Of a stretch of 20,673 nucleotides of DNA, positions 1 to 8,031 are shown piece after piece; the stretch's first letter is position 1; each line of letters opens with the position of its first letter. Below the pieces are notes generated by a model. That model saw only the letters and a program-made list of their open reading frames with translations, was not told where the DNA came from and ran no database searches. The DNA is taken from assembly GCA_002849045.2 (NCBI GenBank), contig NCRO01000042.1:1-20673 (forward strand), read 5' to 3'. The position numbers were made by a program, and so were the translations under genes. Source of the DNA: Candidatus Sediminicultor secundus (GTDB lineage: Bacteria; Atribacterota; JS1; SB-45; 34-128).

Positions 1-183
1 GGCTTCCCGGTTTTGTATACTTCTTGAAAGACTTTAAAAAGGCCAAAATCTTTTACTCCGGGGAATACCTTAAGGACACTTTTTCCGATGATATCCTCTT
101 TCTGAACTTTTTCAATCTTCTCTGCAGCTCGGTTAAAGTCTTTGATTATAAAATCTCTACCATTATCTTTGGCTTCATATATT
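1..183 (-). pseudogene. Inverted exact copy of part of the PAS/GGDEF gene
   Basis: Read on the minus strand this is base-for-base the segment 1786-1968 of the diguanylate cyclase gene, with no mismatch or gap seen (position x here matches 1969 minus x). It codes for part of the first PAS domain (about residues 60-119 of that protein). The copy stops at 183, where a 5-bp ATATT is shared with the aldo/keto reductase sequence that follows. It has neither start nor stop. Because it lies at the window edge and is identical to its partner, it may be a recent rearrangement or an assembly or amplification chimera. Confidence 0.9.
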
Positions 184-505
184 GGTTCCCTGCACATCCT
201 GTAAATATTGTTTACCCTGTCCTTCAGGGGTAAATATTCCCCAGAATTTTGCTATCTTAAATAATGTAGCCTTGGAAAAAAGCAATGTTCGTAAATGTTT
301 GCATAAACGGGATTATAAAAAAATGGCCAACTCTCCGAAAAAATTAAACCAGGCAAAATCTAACGGGAATGCATCATTATGTATAAATTGTGGAATTTGT
401 CTTGAAAAGTGTCCCCAAGAAATAAATATTCCGAATGAATTAAAAAATGTACACTTAATCTTGAAAAAAGGTAAAAAAATTAGCGATATCTATAGAGATT
501 GTTAA
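179..505 (+). pseudogene. C-terminal fragment of an aldo/keto reductase with two 4Fe-4S motifs
   Basis: This is the detached 3' end of the reductase gene whose 5' part lies at 5101-5997 on the other strand. The reading frame shows LVPCTSCKYCLPCPSGVNIP and then CINCGICLEKCPQEINIP, two ferredoxin-like cysteine clusters each ending in CP and expected to bind 4Fe-4S. This layout is known from the C-terminus of iron-sulfur aldo/keto reductases (COG1453 type). The first 20 bases (179-198) are repeated, inverted, at 5101-5120, and joining the two pieces there gives one continuous frame. An ATG at 182 could in principle start a 107-residue protein, but no Shine-Dalgarno sequence precedes it, so a truncated fragment is the better reading. 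The flavodoxin-like gene follows after 88 bp. Confidence 0.85.
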
Positions 506-593
506 AAAACAATGGTTTGAAAAATGGTGAAAAATAATTCAAAAAAACGCGAATTAAGCTATTAGAAGAAGATAGGGACAGGAGGAATTAATC

Positions 594-1061
594 ATGAATA
601 TCGGTATTATTTTATATTCTCAAACTGGCAACACCTATTCCGTTTCCCTGAAGCTTAAGGAGAAACTTATTACAGCCGGACATTCTGTGAACATCGAAAG
701 ACTAAAAGTTACCGGCGAAGTGCGGCCGGGAACAAAAGATATTAAGTTTGAAACGCTTCCCGATACCGAGCTTTATGACGCACTGGTGTTTGGCTCTCCG
801 GTGCAGGCCTTTTCCCTATCATCGGCAATGGCAAGCTATCTGACGCAGATTGCATCATTACAAGGTAAAAAGGTTGCCTTTTTAGTGACTCAATTTTTTC
901 CTTTTCCCTGGATGGGAGGAAACCGTACAGTTGGGCAAATGAAAAAAATCTGCGAATCCAAAGGAGCAGCCGTTTGTGGAGCAGCGATCGTTAACTGGTC
1001 AAATCCGAGTCGTAAAAAAAGGATTACTGAGGTGGTTGAAAAATTGAGCAAATTATTTTGA
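594..1061 (+). CDS. Flavodoxin-like protein
   Basis: A 155-residue cytoplasmic protein of normal length for a short-chain flavodoxin. It begins with a beta strand (NIGIILYS) followed by the phosphate-binding loop SQTGNT at residues 9-14, the classic FMN-binding signature. ALVFGSPV near residue 64 and VAFLVTQFF near residue 95 fit the next two flavin-contacting strands and loops. It probably carries electrons or acts as an FMN-dependent reductase; no specific partner can be named. The start is fixed by a strong GGAGG seven bases before the ATG. If the 5-kb inversion described here is undone, this gene would lie directly behind the complete iron-sulfur aldo/keto reductase, so the two may once have formed a redox operon (inference). 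Confidence 0.85.
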   Translation: MNIGIILYSQTGNTYSVSLKLKEKLITAGHSVNIERLKVTGEVRPGTKDIKFETLPDTELYDALVFGSPVQAFSLSSAMASYLTQIASLQGKKVAFLVTQFFPFPWMGGNRTVGQMKKICESKGAAVCGAAIVNWSNPSRKKRITEVVEKLSKLF

Positions 1062-1366
1062 TAATAGTGTAACAGGGGAGGGTTGTTCACGAGCGCACAG
1101 GCAACTCGGGGCCAGCGAAACTCAACGTTTCATTGGGGGGACAACTAAATTGTACGAGGAAAATATTTTAATATTTTTATGTCAAAATTATTTTAGTATT
1201 TTTATCATTTTATTATATAATATTTTTAGCTTGTATCTTATTTTAATTTGAGTGCCTTAATGAATTAAATAATCTTTTGTGGAAAGAAAAGCGTGATATA
1301 GAGTTATTTAAAAAGAGGAGGAAGTTATGAAAAGATTATTCTTTTTAGAATTAGGGGTCAGTAAAT
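1062..1366. other. Gene-free stretch with a GC-rich patch and an AT-rich tract
   Basis: Between the flavodoxin-like gene and the 185-bp repeat. Bases 1071-1146 are conspicuously GC-rich for this genome but show no convincing tRNA, riboswitch or coding pattern. Bases 1160-1250 are extremely AT-rich. At 1314-1329 there is a good Shine-Dalgarno sequence and ATG, described separately. Confidence 0.5.
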
Positions 1367-1416
1367 GGGGTCAGGTCTTGAAATATAACAAAAGCTATAT
1401 TATCTTTGCAGCATGA
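1327..1416 (+). pseudogene. Start of a lost gene running into a mobile repeat
   Basis: A strong Shine-Dalgarno sequence (AGAGGAGGAAG) precedes an ATG that opens MKRLFFLELGV, after which the frame enters the 185-bp repeat at 1367 and stops at 1414. The most likely reading is that the repeat replaced the body of a gene, leaving its ribosome binding site and first dozen codons. The 29-residue product matches nothing I recognise and is probably not functional. Confidence 0.4.
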
Positions 1417-1551
1417 CCAGGCCATTACGGATATAATTTTCAGGAGCAATTTATTACATTACTTCCAGAAGAAATACTATACAAACGATCTTTCTTGATA
1501 TTAAAAAAATTGGGGGGAGATATGAAAAGTGATATTGCAAGACCTGACCCC
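1367..1551. repeat. 185-bp MITE-like repeat, copy 1
   Basis: Bounded by perfect 14-bp terminal inverted repeats, GGGGTCAGGTCTTG at 1367-1380 and CAAGACCTGACCCC at 1538-1551. A second copy in opposite orientation lies at 12288-12468 and is close to identical over its whole length, with a handful of substitutions and small indels. It has no coding capacity for a transposase, so it is a non-autonomous element. Near its right end it carries GGGGGGAG followed by an ATG and a GTG, so it can offer a ribosome binding site to whatever lies downstream. Confidence 0.85.
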
Positions 1552-1609
1552 ACAATGTTCTCATTTATACTCTAACTTGTCTTACGAACTCTAATAGGAG
1601 GCGAATAGG

Positions 1610-3328
1610 ATGAAAGAGGAGAATAGAAAAAAAGTAGAATTAATAAAAGAACTGAGGTTTTTACGGGAAGAGCGGGAAAAAGGGGTGTTCAAGGATATAA
1701 CCAAACCCAAACAAACAGAACAAGTTATACGGGAAAGTGAGAGCAGATTCAGAGAGCTATTTAACCATATGAGCAGTGGAGTGGTAATATATGAAGCCAA
1801 AGATAATGGTAGAGATTTTATAATCAAAGACTTTAACCGAGCTGCAGAGAAGATTGAAAAAGTTCAGAAAGAGGATATCATCGGAAAAAGTGTCCTTAAG
1901 GTATTCCCCGGAGTAAAAGATTTTGGCCTTTTTAAAGTCTTTCAAGAAGTATACAAAACCGGGAAGCCCCAACACTATCCCATCTCCTTATATAAAGACC
2001 AGAGAATTACCGGTTGGAGAGAAAACTATGTCTATAAATTACCCTCAGGTGAGATTGTGGCAGTTTATGATGACGTCACCGAACGTAAAGAAATAGAGGA
2101 AGAATTAAGAGATTCAGAAGAGCGTTTAAAGATATTATTCGATTACGCTCCTGATGCTTATTATATAAGTGATATAAAGGGTAAGTTTATTGATGGAAAT
2201 AAGGCAGCAGAAAGATTGATTGGTTATAAAAGAGAAGAACTAATCGGAAGTAGTTTTTTAAAATTAAAATTACTCTCTCTTGCTGATATACCCAAAGCAG
2301 CCAAACTGTTAGTAAAAAATCTTAGAGGACAATCGACAGGATCGGATGAGTTTGTATTAAATCGAAAAGATAACAGTAAGGTAACAGTTGAGATCTCCAC
2401 TTATCCGGTAAAGATTAAGGGAAAAACTTTAGCATTAGGTATAGCAAGAGATATCACCGAGCGTAAGAACTCAGAGAGAAAATTAAGAACAATGGAAAGC
2501 GCGATAGCAAAATCGATCAATGCTATTGCCCTTGCTGACCTAAAAGGTAACCTGACTTTTGTAAATTCATCTTTCCTAAAAATGTGGGGATATGAAAAGG
2601 ACAAGGAAGTATTGGGGCAATCAGTTATGAAATTTTGGCTGAAGTCAGAAGATGCCGAGAAAATAGCCAAGAAATTGTTTGATAAAGGGGCCTCGATTGG
2701 TGAGCTAGTTGGTAGACGCAAAGACGGCTCGATTTTTAATGTTCAATTATTAGCAAGCATAGTTACAGACAAGAGTGGCAAGCCTGTTAATATGATGGCT
2801 TCTTTCATTGATATCACCGAGCGTAAAAAAGCAGAAAAACAACTAAAAGAACTGGCTCGTATTGATTCATTAACCGGTTGTTATTCTCGGAGATATGGTT
2901 TGGAGCTGCTTGATAGACAGATTAAACTATCCCATCGTAATAAATCTCCACTGTTACTGACTTTTCTGGATGTAGATGACTTTAAGACAATAAATGATAC
3001 CTTTGGCCATAATGAAGGAGACAAGGTCTTAAAAGAATCTGTCGAATTATTCAAATCTACTCTAAGGGAAGTTGATATTATCTGCCGAATGGGAGGGGAT
3101 GAGTTTTTATTGATATTTCCGGATAGTTCCCTAAAAGAAGTTTCTCTAATAAGAGGCCGTCTGCAAAAGAATTTGTCTCAGTTAAATAAGACCATAAAAA
3201 AGGATTATCAAATAAAATTCAGTATGGGATTTTCCGAATACCTTCCAGATAAACCGGAAACATTAGATGAACTGATTCGTATTGCCGACCAGAGGATGTA
3301 TGATGAGAAAAAGAAAAATAAAGAGTAA
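1610..3328 (+). CDS. Diguanylate cyclase with three PAS domains
   Basis: A 572-residue soluble signalling protein, expected to make cyclic di-GMP from two GTP in response to a signal sensed by its PAS domains. Order: short coiled-coil N-terminus (1-40), PAS domains at roughly 45-160, 165-283 and 288-412, each ending in a D(I/V)TERK linker, then a GGDEF domain from about 415 to the end. The catalytic motif is RMGGDEF (GGDEF at 495-499) and an intact inhibitory site RxxD (R486-D489) sits five residues before it, so feedback inhibition by c-di-GMP is expected. There are no membrane segments and no EAL domain. AGGAGG ends eight bases before the ATG. Part of the first PAS domain is duplicated, inverted, at 1-183. 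Confidence 0.95.
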   Translation: MKEENRKKVELIKELRFLREEREKGVFKDITKPKQTEQVIRESESRFRELFNHMSSGVVIYEAKDNGRDFIIKDFNRAAEKIEKVQKEDIIGKSVLKVFPGVKDFGLFKVFQEVYKTGKPQHYPISLYKDQRITGWRENYVYKLPSGEIVAVYDDVTERKEIEEELRDSEERLKILFDYAPDAYYISDIKGKFIDGNKAAERLIGYKREELIGSSFLKLKLLSLADIPKAAKLLVKNLRGQSTGSDEFVLNRKDNSKVTVEISTYPVKIKGKTLALGIARDITERKNSERKLRTMESAIAKSINAIALADLKGNLTFVNSSFLKMWGYEKDKEVLGQSVMKFWLKSEDAEKIAKKLFDKGASIGELVGRRKDGSIFNVQLLASIVTDKSGKPVNMMASFIDITERKKAEKQLKELARIDSLTGCYSRRYGLELLDRQIKLSHRNKSPLLLTFLDVDDFKTINDTFGHNEGDKVLKESVELFKSTLREVDIICRMGGDEFLLIFPDSSLKEVSLIRGRLQKNLSQLNKTIKKDYQIKFSMGFSEYLPDKPETLDELIRIADQRMYDEKKKNKE

Positions 3329-3628
3329 TGCTTGATGTTGTCCTTAAATAAATAGGGACACTGTAGATTCAAGTTGCTAATGCAATAATTTACTAAAAAC
3401 TTCATATGGCGTTAAAATTCTAAAGTTTTCCGTGGTCGGTCATTTAACATATCCTGTACCTGTTTGATATTTTTAAGTGAAACTTTTGAAAAATCTGTAC
3501 CTTTTGGAAAAAATTGACGAATCAAAGCGTTTGTGTTTTCATTAGAAGACAAGTGGACGTTTCATTTGTCTTATTTAAATAAATAGGGTACCCCCTTTTG
3601 TAAACATTATGCGGCCGCAATTGCTCAA
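3329..3628. other. Gene-free stretch holding an IS30 relic between direct repeats
   Basis: Apart from the IS30 remnant, this stretch holds a 14-bp direct repeat TTAAATAAATAGGG at 3344-3357 and 3575-3588. The right copy leads straight into the open frame of the nuclease-like gene. The TAGGG ending links it to the dispersed hairpin repeats elsewhere in the window. Confidence 0.6.
3358..3548 (-). pseudogene. C-terminal relic of an IS30-family transposase
   Basis: Minus-strand translation gives NENTNALIRQFFPKGTDFS, then a stretch ending in LNDRPRKTLEF and, after a frameshift, TPYEVF. This is the well-known C-terminal end of IS30-family DDE transposases (NENTNGLIRQYFPKGTDFS ... RPRKTLGYxTPYEVF). 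The catalytic glutamate region and everything upstream are missing, a frameshift separates LEF from TPYEVF, and a stop follows a few codons later. It is therefore a dead fragment. It sits between 14-bp direct repeats (3344-3357 and 3575-3588), which do not look like native IS30 ends. Confidence 0.85.
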
Positions 3629-4690
3629 TTGCTCTATGAAAAAGAAGTAAGCCCAAAAGATAAGATTAATTATATGGAAGGAGAGGTATTAGAAGAATTA
3701 TTACAGGTAGTAAATCAGAGAAAAAGAGATGAGGGAGAAGAAATTACCCACCGGGATATAGAAGGGGATTTAGAAAAACTCAATACCGATTTTTTAGATA
3801 TTGCTCGGCAGAATAGGACATTAGCCCGAAAGAAATATCATGATGAACCAGAAAATGTCTTTGAGGATTTAGTAAATCGAGTCTTCTTGCTTTTGGATTT
3901 TGATACCATCCCTCAGCGAAGTGCTCATGGCTGGGATATAATCTTGATTGCCGGAAGGGCAGTACATCCCTATTTTATCGTAGTAGAATGTAAGACTGCT
4001 GCTGAAGGAACCTATAATTATCTGGTTAAAAAACAAGATTATTTGTACACCTTAAAAAATTATTGTCTTGATCTCTTCAAAGACAAACTAATTGGTGCCT
4101 ATAAGGATTATGCCAAATATATGCTGCTGGTTGCCCCTGATTTCCCTGGTGAGACAGAAGGATGTTGTAGGAGATTTAAAGATATCACCGGCTTTCAGCT
4201 TTCTTTTCTGCCGGTACCGGTATTATTAAAATTGGTCAATAGATATCGGGAGACTCCTATCCTAAATCATGATTGGATAGAACCATTTTTTCAGAAAGAA
4301 AGAGTTATTAAGGAGAAAGATGTAGAGGAAATATTTGAGCATACAGAAAGAGAGATAGACCTTTTATCGGAGAAACTTTGCACTAAATTAAGAGAGCGAT
4401 TTAATCAATTTTCCCAGATTTCCGGAGATGCAGCTTTTATCAAGTTAGATATGAAGGTAGTCTCTTCCGTCTTAGAAGAGATTATTAGTGAGATGTCAGA
4501 ATTGGTTATCCCGGAGAGGAAGGGGATTGTTGATTATATAAATATAGAACATGATTATTATGAAATATGGGAGAGGCTTCTTAAGAGATTAGGGAAAGAA
4601 TTTGTAAATATTTTAAAAGAGACCTCATTTTCTCAGGTAAAAAATACTGAGTTAAAAGAAGATTTATTAAAGATGTTGAAGGTGAAGTAG
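3629..4690 (+). CDS. Putative PD-(D/E)XK nuclease-fold protein, possibly 5'-truncated
   Basis: About 353 residues with a core resembling restriction-endonuclease-like nucleases: E80 in the helix FEDLVNRVF, then GWDIILI (D103), a short turn, and YFIVVECKTA (E120, K122). That D...ExK spacing fits a PD-(D/E)XK active site. The C-terminal 150 residues are charged and helical. The frame has no ATG at its beginning: TTG at 3629 is the listed start, an internal ATG lies at 3674, and the frame is open from 3587, just after a direct repeat, with no Shine-Dalgarno sequence. I infer that the original 5' end was removed when the IS30 relic region was rearranged. It may be a remnant of a restriction or defence enzyme; its target is unknown. 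Confidence 0.6.
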   Translation: MLYEKEVSPKDKINYMEGEVLEELLQVVNQRKRDEGEEITHRDIEGDLEKLNTDFLDIARQNRTLARKKYHDEPENVFEDLVNRVFLLLDFDTIPQRSAHGWDIILIAGRAVHPYFIVVECKTAAEGTYNYLVKKQDYLYTLKNYCLDLFKDKLIGAYKDYAKYMLLVAPDFPGETEGCCRRFKDITGFQLSFLPVPVLLKLVNRYRETPILNHDWIEPFFQKERVIKEKDVEEIFEHTEREIDLLSEKLCTKLRERFNQFSQISGDAAFIKLDMKVVSSVLEEIISEMSELVIPERKGIVDYINIEHDYYEIWERLLKRLGKEFVNILKETSFSQVKNTELKEDLLKMLKVK

Positions 4691-4696
4691 TTAAAA

Positions 4697-4721
4697 TTGG
4701 GACAGTCACCCATTTTTTACA
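4697..4721. terminator. Hairpin with T-run after the nuclease-like gene
   Basis: Seven bases after the stop codon, TTGGGacagtcaCCCATTTTTT can form a short hairpin followed by six T. It may act as a weak Rho-independent terminator. It also matches the dispersed repeat family with the core GGGACAG-CACCC, so its origin is probably mobile. Confidence 0.45.
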
Positions 4722-5060
4722 GATAATTTTTTGTAAGAGATAAATTTAATCATCAATCTCTTTGGTAATTTGCAGAAGGGCTTTTTAATTGACATAAGCA
4801 TAAATTAGGTGTATATAAAGGGCAGAATAAAATTATAATCTTAGGGAGGATACTCTGTTCAGTATAAGTTTAATTTTTATAACTAATTAAATATTAAATT
4901 AGACTTTTTTAAACCGTCATTTTATAGATGATACTCGTATAAATAATTATCAAAGATAATAATAAGATTAACTCCCCTTCAATGTTTCTACTTTTACATT
5001 AACCATATTTTAGTTGATGTTCCCTAAAAATCATCCCACCATACTAATAGTTGTTCCATC
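4722..5060. other. Gene-free AT-rich stretch
   Basis: It contains an orphan promoter at 4789-4817 and a Shine-Dalgarno-like AGGGAGGA near 4844 with no usable start codon behind it. Otherwise I see no coding pattern, RNA gene or recognisable repeat. Confidence 0.5.
4789..4817 (+). promoter_or_regulatory. Strong sigma70-type promoter without a gene
   Basis: TTGACA at 4789-4794, exactly 17 bases, then TATATA at 4812-4817. A Shine-Dalgarno-like AGGGAGGA follows about 30 bases later, but no start codon with an open frame follows. This looks like the leader of a gene that has been lost. Transcription would run antisense into the broken reductase gene. Confidence 0.55.
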
Positions 5061-5997
5061 CTATTTTAAGCTTAATCCGGATAAAGAAGAAAAGATTACT
5101 GATGTGCAGGGAACCAATATTTTCTTACGATAGATTTTAATTAAGTCATCTATTATGTTCAAATCTTCTTCATGTAAAGAACTTACTCCAGATCTGTCAG
5201 CACTATCACAATTTTCATTTAACATTTGCAAATTACCCATTCCGCTTAAAACCACTGATATCTCCGGAAGATTCCACAAATATTGTAGTGCCCAATCAAC
5301 CGGAGATCTTTTTATTTTCGACCTTTCCATAACTTCCCATGCTTCAGCTGGCGGGTTTGCCAATTTTCCCCCTTTTAGAGGTTCCATAATAACCACTGCC
5401 ATTCCTTTTCTCGCTGCATATTTTAAGCCTTCGGTCGTTGCCTGAATCGCTGTATCCATATAATTATATTGTATTTGCACTACATCCCAATGATAAAAAA
5501 TCTACAATCTCTTTAAACACCGGCAATGTATCGTGAAATGAAAAACCAATATACTTTATTTTACCATCTTTTTTAGCTTCTATCATTTTATCAATCAAAT
5601 TATATTTTTTTAATTTTTCCAATCCTGATTTATTCATTGCATGAAAAAGATAGGTATCTATATAATCAGTTTGCATTTTTTTTAATTGTTTATTTAAAAA
5701 TTTGTCAAAATCTTCTGCTTTATTCACCAAAAATAACGGACTCTTGGTAACCAAATGCACGTTTTTTCTATAACCGTCCTGTAGCGCACTTCCAACAATT
5801 TTTTCACTTGCACCCAAATGATATACCCATGCAGTATCTATGTAGTTAACTCCTTTATCGACTGCACTTTTAATCAGTTTAATTGATTTTGGTATATCAA
5901 CCTGTAAAGGCATTAACTTTTTTGTTGGAAGCCTCATACAGCCTAATCCAAGAGCTGATACTTTAAAGCCGGTGGAGCCAAATTTTCGATACTTCAT
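5061..5997 (-). pseudogene. Aldo/keto reductase (iron-sulfur type), 5' part, frameshifted and cut off
   Basis: The 5' three quarters of a COG1453-type oxidoreductase. The ATG at 5997 opens MKYRKFGSTGFKVS behind a good AGAGGA site. Family hallmarks: NYIDTAWVYH (catalytic Asp and Tyr), HLVTKSP (Lys), YLFHAM (His), and the second-half MEPLKGGKLANPP. One extra base in an A6 run at 5495-5500 shifts the frame: it reads VDFLSLGCS and stops, whereas removing one base gives VDFYHWDVVQIQYNYMDT and continues into the downstream frame. The second part runs to LVPCTS at 5101, where homology ends; beyond it are 13 unrelated codons to the stop at 5061. The missing 4Fe-4S domain is at 179-505 on the plus strand. 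The frameshift could be a sequencing error; the split is structural. Confidence 0.85.
5101..5120. repeat. 20-bp inverted repeat shared with 179-198
   Basis: The plus strand here is the exact reverse complement of ATATTGGTTCCCTGCACATC at 179-198. The two copies bound a 4.9-kb segment. Recombination across them would join the two halves of the aldo/keto reductase gene in frame (...KKILVPCTSCKYCLPC...). Confidence 0.9.
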
Positions 5998-6024
5998 AAA
6001 ATCCTCTCCATATATTACTAGCAA

Positions 6025-6353
6025 CTATCTATTATTTCTAAAATATTTTTATTTCACCTTTTAATTAAAACAGGCACACCTTATATTTATCTTATTTAAA
6101 ATAAAAATATTAATTGACTAAGAAAATAGCTGTCCCTATTATTATATATGTGTCTTTTAGAGTCAAGCTTCACAATTTCACATTATTTAAATTTCTATAC
6201 TCGATTTGATCATGAAGCCATTCTCTTCTAGATTTTTATTTTATAACTATGGAAAAAAGTCTGGCTTTTACTATGGAATTTCTCTTGACTTTGAGGCCTC
6301 CTTTAAAAACCTGCTAGAGAAGCGTTTCCTGGCATTTTTCTTTAAATCCACTT
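6025..6353. other. Gene-free stretch with repeat relics
   Basis: It holds a hairpin-family copy (AAATAGCTGTCCCTATT near 6124-6140) and, at about 6153-6230, a segment about three-quarters identical by eye to 17308-17390 that includes the CTTCACAATTTCACA terminal-repeat motif. Bases 6240-6353 show nothing I recognise. Confidence 0.55.
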
Positions 6354-7208
6354 TCATTTCTTTTTAAAAAGCTTATTAAAAAACACCAGAACCTCGTCCA
6401 AATCAAACTTCTCGTCCCTTCGAATCGTTAAAACAAGATTTTCATACATTGATCTTTTTAATTCTTTAATCGCCTGCTCCGATAAACCTAAATTATGAGA
6501 ATAATCTCGTTCGTATCCATCAAAACGCAACTTTTTATCAACCATCTTCAAGAAATCTGACCGATTAAAATCAAATCCATTTCGGATAAAATGCCCTAAA
6601 TCATAATAATCCCGAATCGCAGGTGTAATTCTTGAGATTGCAGCTTTTAATTTTTCCTCAACGCTTTCTTCCAACGATAACGCCAAGATTTTCCCCTGCT
6701 CAATCAAATCTTCGCCCGTAAATGGATCCTTAAAAAAATGTTTTATGGTAACTCGCTCAGGCTCAAGAAATGGAGGTTGCCTCAAGGAAATCTCGAGCTT
6801 AATATTTTCCTTTTTGTCCGACAAAACAGATTGAAACTGAATATTAAAAAAGTACTGTGTTGAATTATTAAATCCCTTTCCTTCGGGATTATCACTGGTG
6901 AGTCCCAATATATCCAAAAATGCTGGTATTTTTTCACGTATAGACATTATGGCTTTTGACCTTTTCCCACGCGTCGATAAATCAGCGTCACCTCGATATG
7001 CAAAATCAAGATCCTCGCTCAATCTGTGATAATTCAAATACACTTTGTTTAAAAGCGTCCCACCTTTAAACACGATATCAGCACTTAGATGTTCATTTAC
7101 TCTATTAAGAATTCTGGTTAAATGAAAATCTTTTTCTATTACAGAAGCAACGAATCCTTGCTCATCGGAAAGAAAATAAATAACATCCTTCAGTATTTTT
7201 TTATCCAT
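6354..7208 (-). CDS. abiEii: AbiEii-type nucleotidyltransferase toxin (pair 1)
   Basis: A 284-residue toxin of the AbiEii/AbiGii family (type IV toxin-antitoxin and abortive-infection systems). Members are nucleotidyltransferase-fold enzymes that transfer nucleotides, in characterised cases to tRNA, and stop growth. Visible motifs: FKGGTLLNK (GGT at 49-51), then RLSEDLDF with the metal-binding aspartates D66 and D68, KLEISL near 137-142 as the third acidic strand, and SLEESVEEKLKAA (E184, K186) followed by IRDYYDL (199-204). All key positions are intact. Its start overlaps the last 8 bases of the antitoxin gene, so the two are translationally coupled. It is related to but clearly different from the second toxin at 8157-9020. 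Confidence 0.93.
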   Translation of the reverse strand: MDKKILKDVIYFLSDEQGFVASVIEKDFHLTRILNRVNEHLSADIVFKGGTLLNKVYLNYHRLSEDLDFAYRGDADLSTRGKRSKAIMSIREKIPAFLDILGLTSDNPEGKGFNNSTQYFFNIQFQSVLSDKKENIKLEISLRQPPFLEPERVTIKHFFKDPFTGEDLIEQGKILALSLEESVEEKLKAAISRITPAIRDYYDLGHFIRNGFDFNRSDFLKMVDKKLRFDGYERDYSHNLGLSEQAIKELKRSMYENLVLTIRRDEKFDLDEVLVFFNKLFKKK

Positions 7209-7986
7209 TCAAGATAACCTTCCAATCTTGATTAACAGAACCTTTTCTTGATTTAATAAAAGGATTAAATGGAGCATACGAGTTTTCCCTGCCTATAGAT
7301 GATTTCAATCGGCTCAGTTCCCCCAAAGAAACACCCGCGCGCTCAAGTATAAGTCCCGCGCGTTTACGAACGGCAATAACCGGAAATTTAATCAAATAGC
7401 GCACAAACTTCTTCACGTCGATCTTTTTGATTTGTTCATTGATTACCTCTTGTACATTTCCCCACGAACCAATGGGATTGGAAATAAAATCAACAAGTGA
7501 GCGTTCTTTATCACTAATTGACACATATTCCTCATCGATCTTTATTTTTTTTATTCCGTACATTTTCTTGGAAGATATCTTCATTGCCCGAAAATTTATT
7601 TTCCCGATCTTACGCATCCGATTTTTTTCTGTATTCAAAACAGTAACTCTCTGAGGAATCTGTTCTGTAAAACCCCAATAGTTATACATTGAGCTATAAC
7701 CGACATAATACGGAATCTCGCCCATCCATAAAGAAGCAACAACAAATTCATGCGGCATCCATCTTTGGTTTGGCGCTTTTAGTGGGACAACAAGATATCT
7801 CCCTCTTTTTAGTTGAATAAGACGGTTCCTTTTGGTAAGATTATCAAGCAACCTGGTAGCCTTTAGGTAATTGCCCAACACCTTTACCGCATACTCGGTT
7901 GTAATAACTTTCTGCTTCTCGAACTCTGAACGAGAGAGTAAATAGACAGCATCTTTTGATAGCTCGGAATACCTGTTTTTTTTCAT
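7201..7986 (-). CDS. abiEi: AbiEi-type antitoxin and autorepressor (pair 1)
   Basis: About 261 residues. The N-terminal winged-helix part (LLDNLTKRNRLIQLKRGRYLVVP) is the DNA-binding domain typical of AbiEi antitoxins, and VGYSSMYNYWGFTEQIPQRV is the family signature opening the antitoxin domain. AbiEi proteins both silence the toxin and repress their own operon. I place the start at 7986 (MKKNRYSELSKD). The frame is open to 8067, but those extra 27 codons coincide with a promoter (8039-8067), so they are unlikely to be translated. The Shine-Dalgarno sequence before 7986 is weak (AGGAAA). It is first in the operon, ahead of the toxin it overlaps. Confidence 0.9.
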   Translation of the reverse strand: MKKNRYSELSKDAVYLLSRSEFEKQKVITTEYAVKVLGNYLKATRLLDNLTKRNRLIQLKRGRYLVVPLKAPNQRWMPHEFVVASLWMGEIPYYVGYSSMYNYWGFTEQIPQRVTVLNTEKNRMRKIGKINFRAMKISSKKMYGIKKIKIDEEYVSISDKERSLVDFISNPIGSWGNVQEVINEQIKKIDVKKFVRYLIKFPVIAVRKRAGLILERAGVSLGELSRLKSSIGRENSYAPFNPFIKSRKGSVNQDWKVILNG

Positions 7987-8031
7987 TGTCTTATTATTTC
8001 CTATTTCTTTTTTAAAACGAATTAATGAATA

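Noticed and set aside
890..1090. Minus-strand open frame opposite the flavodoxin-like gene
   Set aside because: It is a shadow of the flavodoxin coding sequence without a ribosome binding site.
1071..1146. GC-rich patch that could be an RNA gene or riboswitch
   Set aside because: No tRNA-like cloverleaf, no known riboswitch core and no extended helix could be traced by eye; left as unexplained.
3611..3618. NotI site GCGGCCGC next to two CAATTG/AATTG motifs, suggesting a cloning linker
   Set aside because: The open frame of the nuclease-like gene runs through it without a break and no vector-like sequence adjoins it, so chance is the simpler explanation.
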